This document shows positions 9,439-17,828 of a DNA stretch of 64,000 bases, in pieces. Position 1 is the stretch's first letter. Every line of letters begins with the position of its first letter. The notes under the pieces were generated by a model, which saw nothing but the letters and a program-made list of their open reading frames with translations, ran no database searches and was not told where the DNA came from. The stretch spans positions 96,829 to 160,828 of the forward strand of contig JAFWEW010000043.1 in NCBI GenBank assembly GCA_017512725.1, in the 5' to 3' direction. This DNA is from Solobacterium sp. (GTDB lineage: Bacteria > Bacillota_I > Bacilli_A > Erysipelotrichales > Erysipelotrichaceae). The position numbers and the translations under genes were made by a program.

Positions 9439-10422
9439 TCAGTGCAGGGCAATGTACAGTCCCAGGACCGCGAATACCGCCGCAGCTGTCCATATAATAT
9501 GTACGGTCTGTACTTCCCCAAGGCCGAGACCGTTCTTTTCCTTTGGAAGCACAAAGGAATAATGGATCGGGGTATACGGGAAGACCCGCTTGTGCCGGAG
9601 CTTGACCGATCCGATCTGAATGATGCAGCTGAGCGTATCCAGTACGAATACCCCGCCGATCACGATCAGCGCCAGCTCCTGTTTGAGGATCATCGCACAC
9701 GCCGCAAGCGCACCGCCAAGTGCCAGCGATCCGGTATCTCCCATGAAGATCTTTGCCGGCTTTACGTTGTAGTACAGATAGCCGAACAGCGAACCGATCA
9801 GAGAAGAAAGGAAGACTGCCATAACCGGCTTGCGTTCCATGACCGCAAGGATCAGAAATACCGAGAAGGCACAGACGCTGCATCCTGCCGCAAGACCATC
9901 CATGCCGTCGGTCAGGTTTACCGCATTCGAACTGCCCGCAAACATCAGCAGGATAATCACCGCATAAAGATGGCCAAAGCCAAGCGACGCATTGGTAAAC
10001 GGAATACGGATCGACAGGTTGCCGACACTGGACCGGTAAATCAGATAAATGATCAGGGCCAGTACAATCTGCATGATCAGCTTGTATCTCGGCTTCAGGC
10101 CTTCATTGTCATGGCGGACAACGATCAGCCAGTCATCGATAAAGCCGATGGCTCCATAGCCAAGGAATGCCAGCTGCAGCACCAGTGTTTCAAGACTGAA
10201 CCCCAGGAACAGTTCACTGATGAAGCTTACGATCAGCGGGACGATAATGAAAAGCAGACCGCCCATGATCGGCGTCTTCGCCTTTTCCTTATATTCCTCC
10301 AGGCTGTACTCACTGACGTTCTGATTGAAGCTGATCCCCTTCAGATAGTCGATGAGATACGGCATGAAAAACCATACCGCAGCGAGACTCACAATAAATG
10401 CAATCACACACGAAATAAACAT
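9439..10422 (-). CDS. mraY: Phospho-N-acetylmuramoyl-pentapeptide-transferase MraY
   Basis: Integral membrane enzyme that transfers phospho-MurNAc-pentapeptide to undecaprenyl phosphate to make lipid I. The 327 residues form about ten TM helices. Family motifs are visible: a GFIDDW aspartate pair near residue 96, NLTDGMDGLA, and MGDTGSLALGG (catalytic Asp region). It is the last gene of the mraZ-led cluster. It has no clear Shine-Dalgarno site and is preceded by an unusual promoter/hairpin element. Confidence 0.97.
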   Translation of the reverse strand: MFISCVIAFIVSLAAVWFFMPYLIDYLKGISFNQNVSEYSLEEYKEKAKTPIMGGLLFIIVPLIVSFISELFLGFSLETLVLQLAFLGYGAIGFIDDWLIVVRHDNEGLKPRYKLIMQIVLALIIYLIYRSSVGNLSIRIPFTNASLGFGHLYAVIILLMFAGSSNAVNLTDGMDGLAAGCSVCAFSVFLILAVMERKPVMAVFLSSLIGSLFGYLYYNVKPAKIFMGDTGSLALGGALAACAMILKQELALIVIGGVFVLDTLSCIIQIGSVKLRHKRVFPYTPIHYSFVLPKEKNGLGLGEVQTVHIIWTAAAVFAVLGLYIALH

Positions 10423-10439
10423 ACGCTTTATTAATAAAA

Positions 10440-10478
10440 ACCCTGCAAATTATAATACAGGGTCTTATTCAAACTCAA
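10440..10478 (-). promoter_or_regulatory. Promoter embedded in a hairpin between pbp and mraY
   Basis: On the minus strand, -35 TTGAGT (10478-10473) and -10 TATAAT (10454-10449) are separated by 18 bp. The -10 lies in the loop of a 6-bp hairpin (accctg 10440-10445 with cagggt 10458-10463) followed by a T-rich tract. The same sequence therefore looks like a weak terminator or attenuator for the upstream cell-division transcript and a fresh promoter for mraY. Confidence 0.55.
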
Positions 10479-12654
10479 CAATGATTTCGGTGCCGCGGCT
10501 CACCAGTGTCCCCGGCGAGATATTCTGTTCCACCACTTTCCCTTCTCCATGGAGACGGAAGCCAAACTGGGTAACCTGCCAGAGTGCCGTCACATCTTTT
10601 CTGGTCCAGCCGGTCATATCCGGCATTACAAACGAGTTGGTATCGGTAAGCAGGAACACCCTTCCGCCGTTGAGCGGGATGCCTTCTTCGGGATACTGAT
10701 CAATGATCGTATTGCCTCCGCCAAGCACCAGTACCTTTGCATTGAGGCCGGCCATCTTTTCTCCGGCATAGGTCAGCGTATGGTTGATAAGCATTGGCAT
10801 CTTCCCGTCGGTCAGTTCCCCGCCGGCTTCGATTTCCGCTTCTTCCGGTTCTGCGGTCTCCTGCGGTTCTTCCTGCCCTGCCACATTGGCATAGCCAAGG
10901 CGCATGGCTGTTTTACGAAGCAGATTCTGCACCGCTTCCGTTTTATAGTGGGCATCGTGGTTGTATGGTGCCTCGAAGCAGTAATACACCATGACCTTTG
11001 GGTTGTCTGCCGGCATCGCACTCATGAACGAAGCGATCGTATAACCGGACAGGTAGGAACCGTTGATTGCGACCTGAGTTGTTCCGGTCTTGCCGATGAT
11101 CTCGCATTCCGGGATCCGGTAATACTTGGCGGTACCGTCATCTTCATTGACCGTACGGTAGAGGATCTCCTGTACCTGACGTGCGGTGGCTTCCGTGATC
11201 GGTTCACCGGTCACGCGGGTCTCTGCCTGATAGAGCACGTGGTTGCTGTCATAGGAATCGCGGATCGATTCGACATAATACGGTTTTTTCATCGTGCCAT
11301 CCCCGAAGATCGCAGAGTATGCCTGCAGCATCTGCAGCATCGTCACCGTTGAACCCTGTCCATAGGAGATCGCAATCTTGTCGCTCGGCCAGGTGAAGTT
11401 CAGAATGCCCTTTTCTTCCGGCATGCCGTCGGTCTTGACGGTCTGGAAGAAGCCGAACTTCTTCAGATAGTCGAGGTTGGTCTGTGAGGTAATGAGCTCC
11501 GTCTGAATGGAAGCTGCCACGACGTTGGAGGAATACATCAGGCCATGGTCATAATCGATCACACCGAATTTGTTTCCGGAGGCGTTGGTAATCGGAGCAG
11601 CGGAACTGTAATCGGTCCGGTGCGGATTGCGGTCATTGTCCCAGTTGTAGTAATACTCATTGGCCTCGATCATCGCCGTACCGTCATAGACGCCTTCATT
11701 GATCGCCGCCGCCCAGGTAACCGATTTTAAAGTCGAACCCGGTTCGTACGGGATCTGCGCACCGTAGTTGTTGTAGTCCGTAATTTCAAGCGTATTCGGA
11801 TCAAAGCCCGGATACTGGCCCCAGGCAAGGATCTTGCCGGTGTCGATTTCCATGACTGCACCCCAGATGCGGGTGGCCTTGAATGCCTGTTCCGTCATCA
11901 GGAACGTTTCTTCCAGTGCTTCCTGGATCTCCTGATCCAGGGTGGTATAGACGTTTTTTCCGTTTTCTGCACTCTTGGACTCTTCCTTCATGCCCGGCAG
12001 AATATAACCGTTCTTGTCTGCCTGATAGATGCGGTAGCCGTCATCCCCTTTCAGATAGGTATCCAGATACAGCTCCGTTCCCATGCGGCCGACGGTAGAA
12101 CCGGTCTCATCCGACTGGGCAAAGCCGATCAGATTGGACGCAAAGGTTCCAAGCGGATAAACACGCTGAATACTGTCGGTAAATTCAATGCCCGGCAGAT
12201 TCAGTGCTTCAATTTCATTCTTGGTGGATTCGGAAAGGTTTCTTCCGGCAGTGCCAAGTTCCGTCTGCCAGACATCCTGATTCAGATAGTTCAGGATCGT
12301 TTCCTTGTCCGTCCGCAGGACACGGGCGAGCTCCTTTGCGGTATTCTCCTTATCCTTTACATAGGCAATCTCGTCTTCCCGCGAGAGCCGGTTTTCATCG
12401 AGAATGCAGATGATGTTGTAGGTGCGGTTGTCTTCGGCAATGATCGAACCGGAGCGTGTATAAATGTTTCCGCGAAGCGCCTTGTCCGTTTCCCGGATCG
12501 TATTGGCCGAATCGGCATAAGCGGAAAGATCGGTGCCGCTGCGGAAATGTTTCTTGACGATGGAAACGTAAAAAACATTAGCGGCAAGAAGCGACATTAC
12601 CACTAATGCGGTCAGAAAACTCATAAATACGGCGCGGGTGCCCCGATCCTTCAT
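10465..12654 (-). CDS. ftsI: Division-type class B penicillin-binding protein (FtsI/PBP2B) with PASTA repeats
   Basis: Transpeptidase that crosslinks septal peptidoglycan, anchored by one N-terminal TM helix (residues ~10-30). The 729 residues contain a dimerisation domain, then a transpeptidase domain with PGSTLKS (SxxK, catalytic Ser), YSSN (SxN) and KTGTTQ (KTG). The C-terminus carries two PASTA-like segments (MPMLINHTL..., MPDMTGWTRKDV...) after an acidic linker rich in Glu, Pro and Ala, as in PBP2B/SpoVD. It follows ftsL with a 2-bp gap in the dcw order. Confidence 0.93.
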   Translation of the reverse strand: MKDRGTRAVFMSFLTALVVMSLLAANVFYVSIVKKHFRSGTDLSAYADSANTIRETDKALRGNIYTRSGSIIAEDNRTYNIICILDENRLSREDEIAYVKDKENTAKELARVLRTDKETILNYLNQDVWQTELGTAGRNLSESTKNEIEALNLPGIEFTDSIQRVYPLGTFASNLIGFAQSDETGSTVGRMGTELYLDTYLKGDDGYRIYQADKNGYILPGMKEESKSAENGKNVYTTLDQEIQEALEETFLMTEQAFKATRIWGAVMEIDTGKILAWGQYPGFDPNTLEITDYNNYGAQIPYEPGSTLKSVTWAAAINEGVYDGTAMIEANEYYYNWDNDRNPHRTDYSSAAPITNASGNKFGVIDYDHGLMYSSNVVAASIQTELITSQTNLDYLKKFGFFQTVKTDGMPEEKGILNFTWPSDKIAISYGQGSTVTMLQMLQAYSAIFGDGTMKKPYYVESIRDSYDSNHVLYQAETRVTGEPITEATARQVQEILYRTVNEDDGTAKYYRIPECEIIGKTGTTQVAINGSYLSGYTIASFMSAMPADNPKVMVYYCFEAPYNHDAHYKTEAVQNLLRKTAMRLGYANVAGQEEPQETAEPEEAEIEAGGELTDGKMPMLINHTLTYAGEKMAGLNAKVLVLGGGNTIIDQYPEEGIPLNGGRVFLLTDTNSFVMPDMTGWTRKDVTALWQVTQFGFRLHGEGKVVEQNISPGTLVSRGTEIIVEFE

Positions 12655-12656
12655 AC

Positions 12657-12968
12657 CTAGTCTCCGTCAGTCTTCGTTATCGTTATAATATTATTCTGAT
12701 CAAGACTCAATCCCTTATCCGCCGCGATCGTATTGACCCGTTCCCGGTTATTCAGTGTATTTACTTCAACCGCAACTGCGTCATTGGCTACCTGCAGTTC
12801 GGTGATTTTCGCTTCAATCTCCTGTTTTTTCGAACTCAGAGAGTTGTTGTAGGTTCTCAGAAACAGTGTGGAGCTAAGAAAAAGAACTGACGAAACCAGA
12901 AAGAAAATCACTGAGAAGTTCAGCAGTTTAATATGTTTCTTTTTCTTTTTCTTAATCGTCGCTGCCAT
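12657..12968 (-). CDS. ftsL: Cell division protein FtsL-like
   Basis: Bitopic septal membrane protein of 103 residues. A Lys-rich cytoplasmic N-terminus (KKKKKK) is followed by one TM helix (~residues 15-38) and an extracytoplasmic coiled coil ending in the septum-initiator style [15 protein letters not shown]. It overlaps the end of rsmH by 17 bp and directly precedes the division PBP. FtsL is poorly conserved, so the name rests on topology and synteny. Confidence 0.8.
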   Translation of the reverse strand: MAATIKKKKKKHIKLLNFSVIFFLVSSVLFLSSTLFLRTYNNSLSSKKQEIEAKITELQVANDAVAVEVNTLNNRERVNTIAADKGLSLDQNNIITITKTDGD

Positions 12969-13917
12969 GTCCGTCTTCTTTCTTTCTGATTCGTTCGATC
13001 ACACGCAGCTTGGCGCTGTGTGCACGATGGTTTTCACTGAGCTCTGTTTCTCCTGCCGTCACCGGATGTCTTGTGACAAGTGAGAAGGAGGCCTGCTCCA
13101 TCTGCGATTCTTTCAGCGGAAGCCTTGGATCCGCAAACGGAGCAGAGGATAGCTCTTTGAACGTTTTCTTCACCAGACGGTCTTCCAGTGAATGAAACGT
13201 GATGACGGCGCATCTGCCGCCGACGGCAAGCAGATCACACGCCTCTTTCAGACCTTCGCTCAGCGCATCCAGCTCGTGGTTTACCTCGATGCGGATCGCC
13301 TGGAACGTCTGTTTTGCCGGATGCCCCTTCTTTCGAAGCACCGCTTCCGGCAGTGCTGAACGGATCACATCCGTCAGCTGTCCGGTTGTTTCAATCGGTT
13401 CCGATGACCTGCGCTTTTCAATCGCTCTTGCGATCTGTTTTGCGCGCGGCTCTTCCCCGTATGCCCGCAGGATCCGGACCAGATCTTCAAACGGGTATTC
13501 ATTGACGACTTCATACGCAGACAATCGCTGGGAGCGGTCCATCCGCATATCAAGCCGGCTGTCAAACCGGTACGAGAAGCCACGTTCGGGGTCATCAAAC
13601 TGGGGACTGCTTACCCCGAGATCCATCATTACGCCATCGACCATTTCCACGCCGTATTCCTTCAGGCATTCCTTCATGTGCCGGAAGTCCGAATGGATCA
13701 GCGTGACCTTATCCGAATAAGACGCCAGTACCTCTCCCGATTCCTTCAGTGCGTTTTCATCCTTGTCAAAGGCATAGAGATGACCGCTTTTCAGCTTTCC
13801 GAGAAGTCTTCCGGCATGGCCGGCTCTGCCCAGTGTCCCATCGACATAGATGCCGTCGGGCTTTACAGCGAGCAGATCGATCGTCTCTTCGAGCAGTACA
13901 CTTCGATGTTCCATCAT
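12952..13917 (-). CDS. rsmH: 16S rRNA (cytosine-1402-N4)-methyltransferase RsmH
   Basis: SAM-dependent methyltransferase acting on C1402 in the decoding centre of 16S rRNA. The 321 residues begin with [13 protein letters not shown]. They carry the SAM-binding [11 protein letters not shown] motif, [19 protein letters not shown] and LDMRMD near the middle, and FHSLEDR near the end, all RsmH signatures. The start overlaps the mraZ stop by 4 bp. Confidence 0.97.
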   Translation of the reverse strand: MMEHRSVLLEETIDLLAVKPDGIYVDGTLGRAGHAGRLLGKLKSGHLYAFDKDENALKESGEVLASYSDKVTLIHSDFRHMKECLKEYGVEMVDGVMMDLGVSSPQFDDPERGFSYRFDSRLDMRMDRSQRLSAYEVVNEYPFEDLVRILRAYGEEPRAKQIARAIEKRRSSEPIETTGQLTDVIRSALPEAVLRKKGHPAKQTFQAIRIEVNHELDALSEGLKEACDLLAVGGRCAVITFHSLEDRLVKKTFKELSSAPFADPRLPLKESQMEQASFSLVTRHPVTAGETELSENHRAHSAKLRVIERIRKKEDGHGSDD

Positions 13918-14345
13918 CGCAGGAACTCCGTCAGGGTCTCTGCCGCTTCTTCAAAGGAATCATCCGGGATCTCACTGTAATCCTCCCAGCGTTCCTCGCT
14001 CCAGATTTCCACATGGTCCCCGGTTCCGATCACAACACACTTCTTTGTAATCTCTGCCGCTTTGATCAGTGCCTGTGGCAGCTGGACTCTTCCCTGGCTG
14101 TCCGGTTCACAGGTCACTGCCTTGGAAAGAAAAATACGGGAGAACTGACGGCCGGCTTTGCTCGTCATGGGAATCGCTGCGAGCTTGCTGGTGATCCGTT
14201 CCCACTGTTCCGTGGTATAGACCGTTAAGCATCCGTCCAGATAGCGCGTAATGACAAAAGCATCACCAAGTTCTTCCCGGAACCGTGACGGAATAATGAG
14301 TCGGTTTTTTGCATCCAGGCTGTGCCTGTATTCCCCCATGAACAT
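13914..14345 (-). CDS. mraZ: Transcriptional regulator MraZ
   Basis: AbrB-like DNA-binding regulator of the division/cell-wall cluster. The preferred start at 14345 gives 143 residues beginning [16 protein letters not shown], the usual MraZ opening. A longer in-frame start at 14372 would translate through the GGGGAAGG ribosome-binding region. Two DxxGR-like half motifs are present ([13 protein letters not shown] and DSQGRVQLP). It leads mraZ-rsmH-ftsL-pbp-mraY, and a decameric repeat operator directly upstream suggests autoregulation. Confidence 0.95.
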   Translation of the reverse strand: MFMGEYRHSLDAKNRLIIPSRFREELGDAFVITRYLDGCLTVYTTEQWERITSKLAAIPMTSKAGRQFSRIFLSKAVTCEPDSQGRVQLPQALIKAAEITKKCVVIGTGDHVEIWSEERWEDYSEIPDDSFEEAAETLTEFLR

Positions 14346-14355
14346 CCTGGATCCT

Positions 14356-14405
14356 TCCCCACTTTCCTCCACTATGTGACACTTTCTACCACAAGTCTAC
14401 CACAG
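14356..14405 (-). promoter_or_regulatory. MraZ operator: five decamer repeats
   Basis: Read on the minus strand, five consecutive 10-mers each carry a GTG core: CTGTGGTAGA, CTTGTGGTAG, AAAGTGTCAC, ATAGTGGAGG, AAAGTGGGGA. The last three match the AAAGTG-type, 10-bp-spaced boxes reported for MraZ in Mollicutes. The array runs from the probable -10 to the mraZ ribosome-binding site, placing MraZ where it would block transcription. Confidence 0.75.
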
Positions 14406-14421
14406 AGTGACCCCAATGCAA
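14394..14421 (-). promoter_or_regulatory. Putative promoter of the mraZ operon
   Basis: Minus-strand -35 TTGCAT (14421-14416) and -10 TAGACT (14399-14394) are separated by 16 bp. The -10 overlaps the two upstream MraZ decamers. Only moderate matches to consensus. Confidence 0.5.
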
Positions 14422-14456
14422 GAAAAAAATGACGTGTTTCCGAAAAAATGAAAATG

Positions 14457-14481
14457 CCCGCAAGTCCTCTGTTCATGCGGG
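14457..14481 (-). terminator. Probable terminator after rpmF
   Basis: Stem cccgca (14457-14462) with tgcggg (14476-14481), followed on the minus strand by a T-rich tract. It lies between rpmF and the mraZ promoter. The stem is short (6 bp). Confidence 0.5.
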
Positions 14482-14571
14482 TTTGATTGGTGTACCAATG
14501 TTTTGGGAGTATAAAAAAACAGGTCTTCCTGCGAAGATCTGCCTCTTGTTTACAATACCTGAAAACCGGGA

Positions 14572-14742
14572 TTATGCCTTTGCTTTCGCACTGCCGGTGG
14601 AACCGCACTGCGGGCAAGCATGATGCGGCTGCTTGAATGCACCGCATTCCGGACACCGTACAAGTGTCGGAGCCGCAAGTTTGTAATGTGTGCGTCTCTT
14701 ATCTCTTCTGGTACTGGAATTTCTTCTCTGCTGTACTGCCAT
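14572..14742 (-). CDS. rpmF: 50S ribosomal protein L32 (zinc-binding form)
   Basis: 56-residue ribosomal protein starting MAVQQRRNSSTRRDKRR, with two CxxC pairs (CPEC and CPQC) forming a zinc ribbon, so this is the Zn-dependent C+ type. AGGAGGTG lies upstream of the ATG and fixes the start. It follows the DUF177 gene by 13 bp, a near-universal pairing. Confidence 0.97.
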   Translation of the reverse strand: MAVQQRRNSSTRRDKRRTHYKLAAPTLVRCPECGAFKQPHHACPQCGSTGSAKAKA

Positions 14743-14755
14743 TGCCTGACACCTC

Positions 14756-15259
14756 CTAATTCTCTTTCCATTCTTTGAGCTTCGCCAGGCGCGGATCAAT
14801 CTCTGCCTTCCGGCTCTTCTCATATTCCTCTTCGCTGATCACCCGCCAGCCGTCGCCGCTCGGGTAATCCTCGGCTGTCGCTTCCGTTGCCTGAAGCGGC
14901 ACTTCCAGCAGAACTGCATCGGTCACTGCAGGAAGGAGGTCGATGACTTCATCGGTAACGATACGGACACTGTCATCGTTGTCTTCTCCGTCTTCGAAGG
15001 AGTAGTATTCCTGGGTATCCGTTTCAAAGGGAACTTCGATTTCCTTGTTGGTGATCGCATCCGGGCACAGCATGATTCCTTCGATATGAATATCGGCATA
15101 GAACCGGTCCGTACCTTCGAGATATCCGCTTCCGCTGACATGCGCAGACTTTACCGAATTGATGCGGGTATTGCCTTTCAATGCCTGCGGATCGATCGTC
15201 ACATCTTCATCGAACTGAACATGCGGATGTTTGATCAGATCAGAGCGCGTCCAAATCAC
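14756..15259 (-). CDS. DUF177/YceD family protein (23S rRNA accumulation protein)
   Basis: 167-residue protein of the YceD/DUF177 family, which is nearly always found upstream of rpmF; the E. coli member is linked to 23S rRNA accumulation. The acidic central part and C-terminal DPRLAKLKEW fit. The start is set at a GTG (15259) with AAGGAG 8 nt before it. An ATG further upstream is in frame but would place that site inside the coding region. Exact biochemical role is unknown. Confidence 0.85.
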   Translation of the reverse strand: MIWTRSDLIKHPHVQFDEDVTIDPQALKGNTRINSVKSAHVSGSGYLEGTDRFYADIHIEGIMLCPDAITNKEIEVPFETDTQEYYSFEDGEDNDDSVRIVTDEVIDLLPAVTDAVLLEVPLQATEATAEDYPSGDGWRVISEEEYEKSRKAEIDPRLAKLKEWKEN

Positions 15260-15324
15260 AATCGAGTCTCCTTTTCTCGTTAGCGTTCTCAATTATAACA
15301 AAGTAAAAACCAAAATCAACAGTT

Positions 15325-16203
15325 TTAAGCGGCGATATTCGTATCGAGCCAGTTTTTGATATCCCTGTAAACCCGCTGAGAATCCGTCTCATTGAGAATC
15401 TCGTGCCGCATTTTCGGATAGAGACGGGTTGAGATGTGCCGGTAGCCGGCATTCTTTAACGTACCGACGGAATCTGCAAATCCTTTCTGCCCGCCGATGC
15501 ACGGATCTTCCTTGCCGGCAAAGAATGCGACCGGCAGTTTCGGCCTGGTGCAGTGATAGCGTTCCACCTGATGCATCTGTTCCATTCCCTCAAGCTCATC
15601 CAGATATCCCTGTACGGTAAAGCCGAACCCGCAGTCAGGATCTTCCAGATACTGCTTCACATTTTCTTCGTTATAGGAAAGCCAGTCTACGCCGGTGGAA
15701 GGATTCTCGACCGACTTGTTGAAGTTTCCGGTAATCAGTTTGTCCATTACTTTGGAAAACCCTTTTTTCCCTTTGACGCTGCGGATCTGTTTGCCAAGTG
15801 CAATGCCGGCCGTAACGGCGCGCTGCCAGTTCGGTGCACCCGAGAGAATCAGGCCGTCGATTTCCGTATCATGATCCTGCAGGTAGCAGCGGGCAATCAT
15901 GGAGCCCATGGAGTGTCCGAACAGTGCGACCTTTACATCCGGAAATTCCGTTTTCGCTCGCCGTACTGCCCGTTCTGCACTTTCCACCAGTGTCTGCCAG
16001 CCGTTTTCGCCAAAGTGCCCCTTTTCTTCCACTGCGCTTTCGCCGTGTCCCGGCAGATCGTAGGTAATCACTCCGTAACCGCTGTCCGCAAGAAATTCAG
16101 CAAAGCCGGCATAGCGCCTGCGGTGTTCCGCCATGCCGTGAACAATGACAACCGCCCCTTTGGTTTTCTCATGCGGGCGAAAAACATTATAAGCAAGTTT
16201 CAT
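15325..16203 (-). CDS. Alpha/beta hydrolase (lysophospholipase/monoacylglycerol-lipase type)
   Basis: 292-residue serine hydrolase. VIVHGMAEHRRRY supplies the oxyanion-hole HG motif, GHSMGS the nucleophile elbow (Ser near residue 90), and MRHEILNE the catalytic His near the C-terminus. This combination matches the Hydrolase_4 monoacylglycerol lipase/PldB group. No signal peptide. The start at 16203 follows a TATAAT at 16232-16237 on the minus strand and a GGGAG site. It is divergently transcribed from tmcAL. The substrate is not predictable. Confidence 0.85.
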   Translation of the reverse strand: MKLAYNVFRPHEKTKGAVVIVHGMAEHRRRYAGFAEFLADSGYGVITYDLPGHGESAVEEKGHFGENGWQTLVESAERAVRRAKTEFPDVKVALFGHSMGSMIARCYLQDHDTEIDGLILSGAPNWQRAVTAGIALGKQIRSVKGKKGFSKVMDKLITGNFNKSVENPSTGVDWLSYNEENVKQYLEDPDCGFGFTVQGYLDELEGMEQMHQVERYHCTRPKLPVAFFAGKEDPCIGGQKGFADSVGTLKNAGYRHISTRLYPKMRHEILNETDSQRVYRDIKNWLDTNIAA

Positions 16204-16270
16204 ACAAGATGATGTCTCCCTGACGTTCACCATTATAATATATTCATCATTGGCAGAAGGAGTACGTCCC
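16204..16270. promoter_or_regulatory. Divergent promoter region between hydrolase and tmcAL
   Basis: 67 bp separate two divergent starts. The minus strand has TATAAT at 16237-16232. The plus strand has an AT-rich tataatatattc stretch followed by a GAAGGAG ribosome-binding site for tmcAL. Confidence 0.5.
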
Positions 16271-17380
16271 ATGAAAGTATGCGCAATCGCAGCAGAATAC
16301 AATCCGTTCCACACCGGTCATGCCTATCAGATCCAGGAAGCGAGAAAACGAACCGGCTGTGATGTCATTCTTGCCGTTATGTCCGGCGACTTTGTACAGC
16401 GGGGCGAACCGGCAGTCGCTGACAAGGTGGTGCGGGCAGTCACTGCCGTCGAAAACGGTGCCGATGTTGTAATCGCTCTTCCCTATATTTACTCGACCCA
16501 GTCTGCGGGATGGTTTGCCCATGGTGCCGTTTCCCTGATGAAGCTGGCGGGTGCTGATTCCATCTGTTTCGGCAGCGAATGCGGCAATCTGGAAAATCTG
16601 CTCGACATCGCTGATACGCCGGTCAATCCCGATCACCTGCAGGAATCCCTGGAGACCGGGATGAGCTATCCGAAAGCCTACAGCCTTCTGACGACCTTCA
16701 TGGCCCCAAATGATATTCTGGCCGTTTCCTATCTGAAAGAGATCGCCGGAACCGGGATCGAACCGGTTCTGATCCAGCGCACCACTAACTACAACGATGA
16801 TGCGCTTCATGAGGTCAGCAGTGCCCTTGCCATCCGCAAAGCCCTTAAAGAACACCGCAGCGTGGAAGGTCTTACCCCGATGAAGGACCTCGATCCGGAT
16901 GACATTCCCTGGATCGAGCAGTACTATCCGTATCTGCGCACCTTTCTGCTGCTTACGGACCGGGATGAACTGGGCCGGTACCAGATGTTTTCCGAGGGAA
17001 TCGAAAACCATCTGCGCACGCAGGCAAAAGCCTGTGATACCTATGAGGATTTCCTGCATTCCTGTGTCAGTTACCGCTATACCGCATCCCGGATCCGCAG
17101 GACCTGCCTTCAGGCAATGATCCAGCTGAAAAAAGAAGAAGTGAAGCGGCTTGGCGAGCCGGACTGCCTGCAGGTACTGGCGTTTAATGACACCGGAAGA
17201 CAGTGGCTCCACGAAATGCGCAAAAAAGAAGTCAAAGTAGCCAGCCGGTTTGCCCGTGTCGACTATCACTGGCGCGAACTCGAATACCGGGCCGCCCTGC
17301 TTTACACGTCGGTAATGAATGAAAAAAAGCGCCGGGAAGTTCTCGAGCGGGAACTCGGCGGCGCCGTGTATGTAAAATAA
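16271..17380 (+). CDS. tmcAL: tRNA(Met) cytidine acetate ligase TmcAL
   Basis: Forms N4-acetylcytidine at the wobble position of elongator tRNA-Met using acetate and ATP (YlbM family). The N-terminal nucleotidyltransferase fold shows AEYNPFHTGH and a later SGDFVQRGEPA block, both diagnostic. The start MKVCAIAAEYNP is preceded by GAAGGAG; an ATG 21 bp earlier is in frame but poorly placed. 369 residues. In Bacillus this gene also lies beside DUF177/rpmF. Its stop abuts the convergent tagD stop with no space for a terminator. Confidence 0.93.
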   Translation: MKVCAIAAEYNPFHTGHAYQIQEARKRTGCDVILAVMSGDFVQRGEPAVADKVVRAVTAVENGADVVIALPYIYSTQSAGWFAHGAVSLMKLAGADSICFGSECGNLENLLDIADTPVNPDHLQESLETGMSYPKAYSLLTTFMAPNDILAVSYLKEIAGTGIEPVLIQRTTNYNDDALHEVSSALAIRKALKEHRSVEGLTPMKDLDPDDIPWIEQYYPYLRTFLLLTDRDELGRYQMFSEGIENHLRTQAKACDTYEDFLHSCVSYRYTASRIRRTCLQAMIQLKKEEVKRLGEPDCLQVLAFNDTGRQWLHEMRKKEVKVASRFARVDYHWRELEYRAALLYTSVMNEKKRREVLERELGGAVYVK

Positions 17381-17782
17381 TCAGATCTTTCTGCCAAGCT
17401 TTTCCAGATCTTCCTTGATCTTGGTGGTGGAGATGCCGGCAGTACGGGGAAGATAGATCACCTCGCATAGTTCTTTCAGCTCATCAAACTTCCCTTCCCA
17501 GTCGTCTCCCATGACAAACGTATCGACCTGGTACTTGACGATATCGCTCTTCTTCTGTTCCCAGGTTTCTTCCGGGATGACCAGATCCACATAGCGGATC
17601 GCTTCAAGCATGGCCTTGCGTTCTTCGTACGGATGATAGGCAGTCTTGTTTTTGCCGGCGTTGAACTCATCGGTGGACAGGGCCACGATCAGATAATCGC
17701 CGAGTGCCTTTGCCCGCTGCAGAAGACGGATGTGCCCCCAGTGCAGCAGATCGTAGGTGCCATAGGTTATTACACGTTTCAT
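17381..17782 (-). CDS. tagD: Glycerol-3-phosphate cytidylyltransferase (TagD/TarD)
   Basis: Makes CDP-glycerol for wall teichoic acid or related glycerol-phosphate polymers. The 133-residue length is standard. GTYDLLHWGHIRLL carries the HxGH motif and RTAGISTTKIKEDL is the C-terminal RTxGISTT signature. AAGGAA precedes the ATG. No other teichoic-acid genes lie nearby. Confidence 0.95.
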   Translation of the reverse strand: MKRVITYGTYDLLHWGHIRLLQRAKALGDYLIVALSTDEFNAGKNKTAYHPYEERKAMLEAIRYVDLVIPEETWEQKKSDIVKYQVDTFVMGDDWEGKFDELKELCEVIYLPRTAGISTTKIKEDLEKLGRKI

Positions 17783-17800
17783 TGATCCAGTTCCTTTCCA

Positions 17801-17825
17801 AAAAAGACAGGATGACCTGTCTTTT
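17801..17825 (-). terminator. Terminator after yebC
   Basis: Perfect 11-bp stem (17801-17811 with 17815/16-17825) with T-rich flanks on both strands. It separates yebC from tagD. Confidence 0.85.
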
Positions 17826-17828
17826 TCA

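Noticed and set aside
14372-14656. 94-codon minus-strand frame between rpmF and mraZ
   Set aside because: It runs through the rpmF terminator and the MraZ operator and has no ribosome-binding site.
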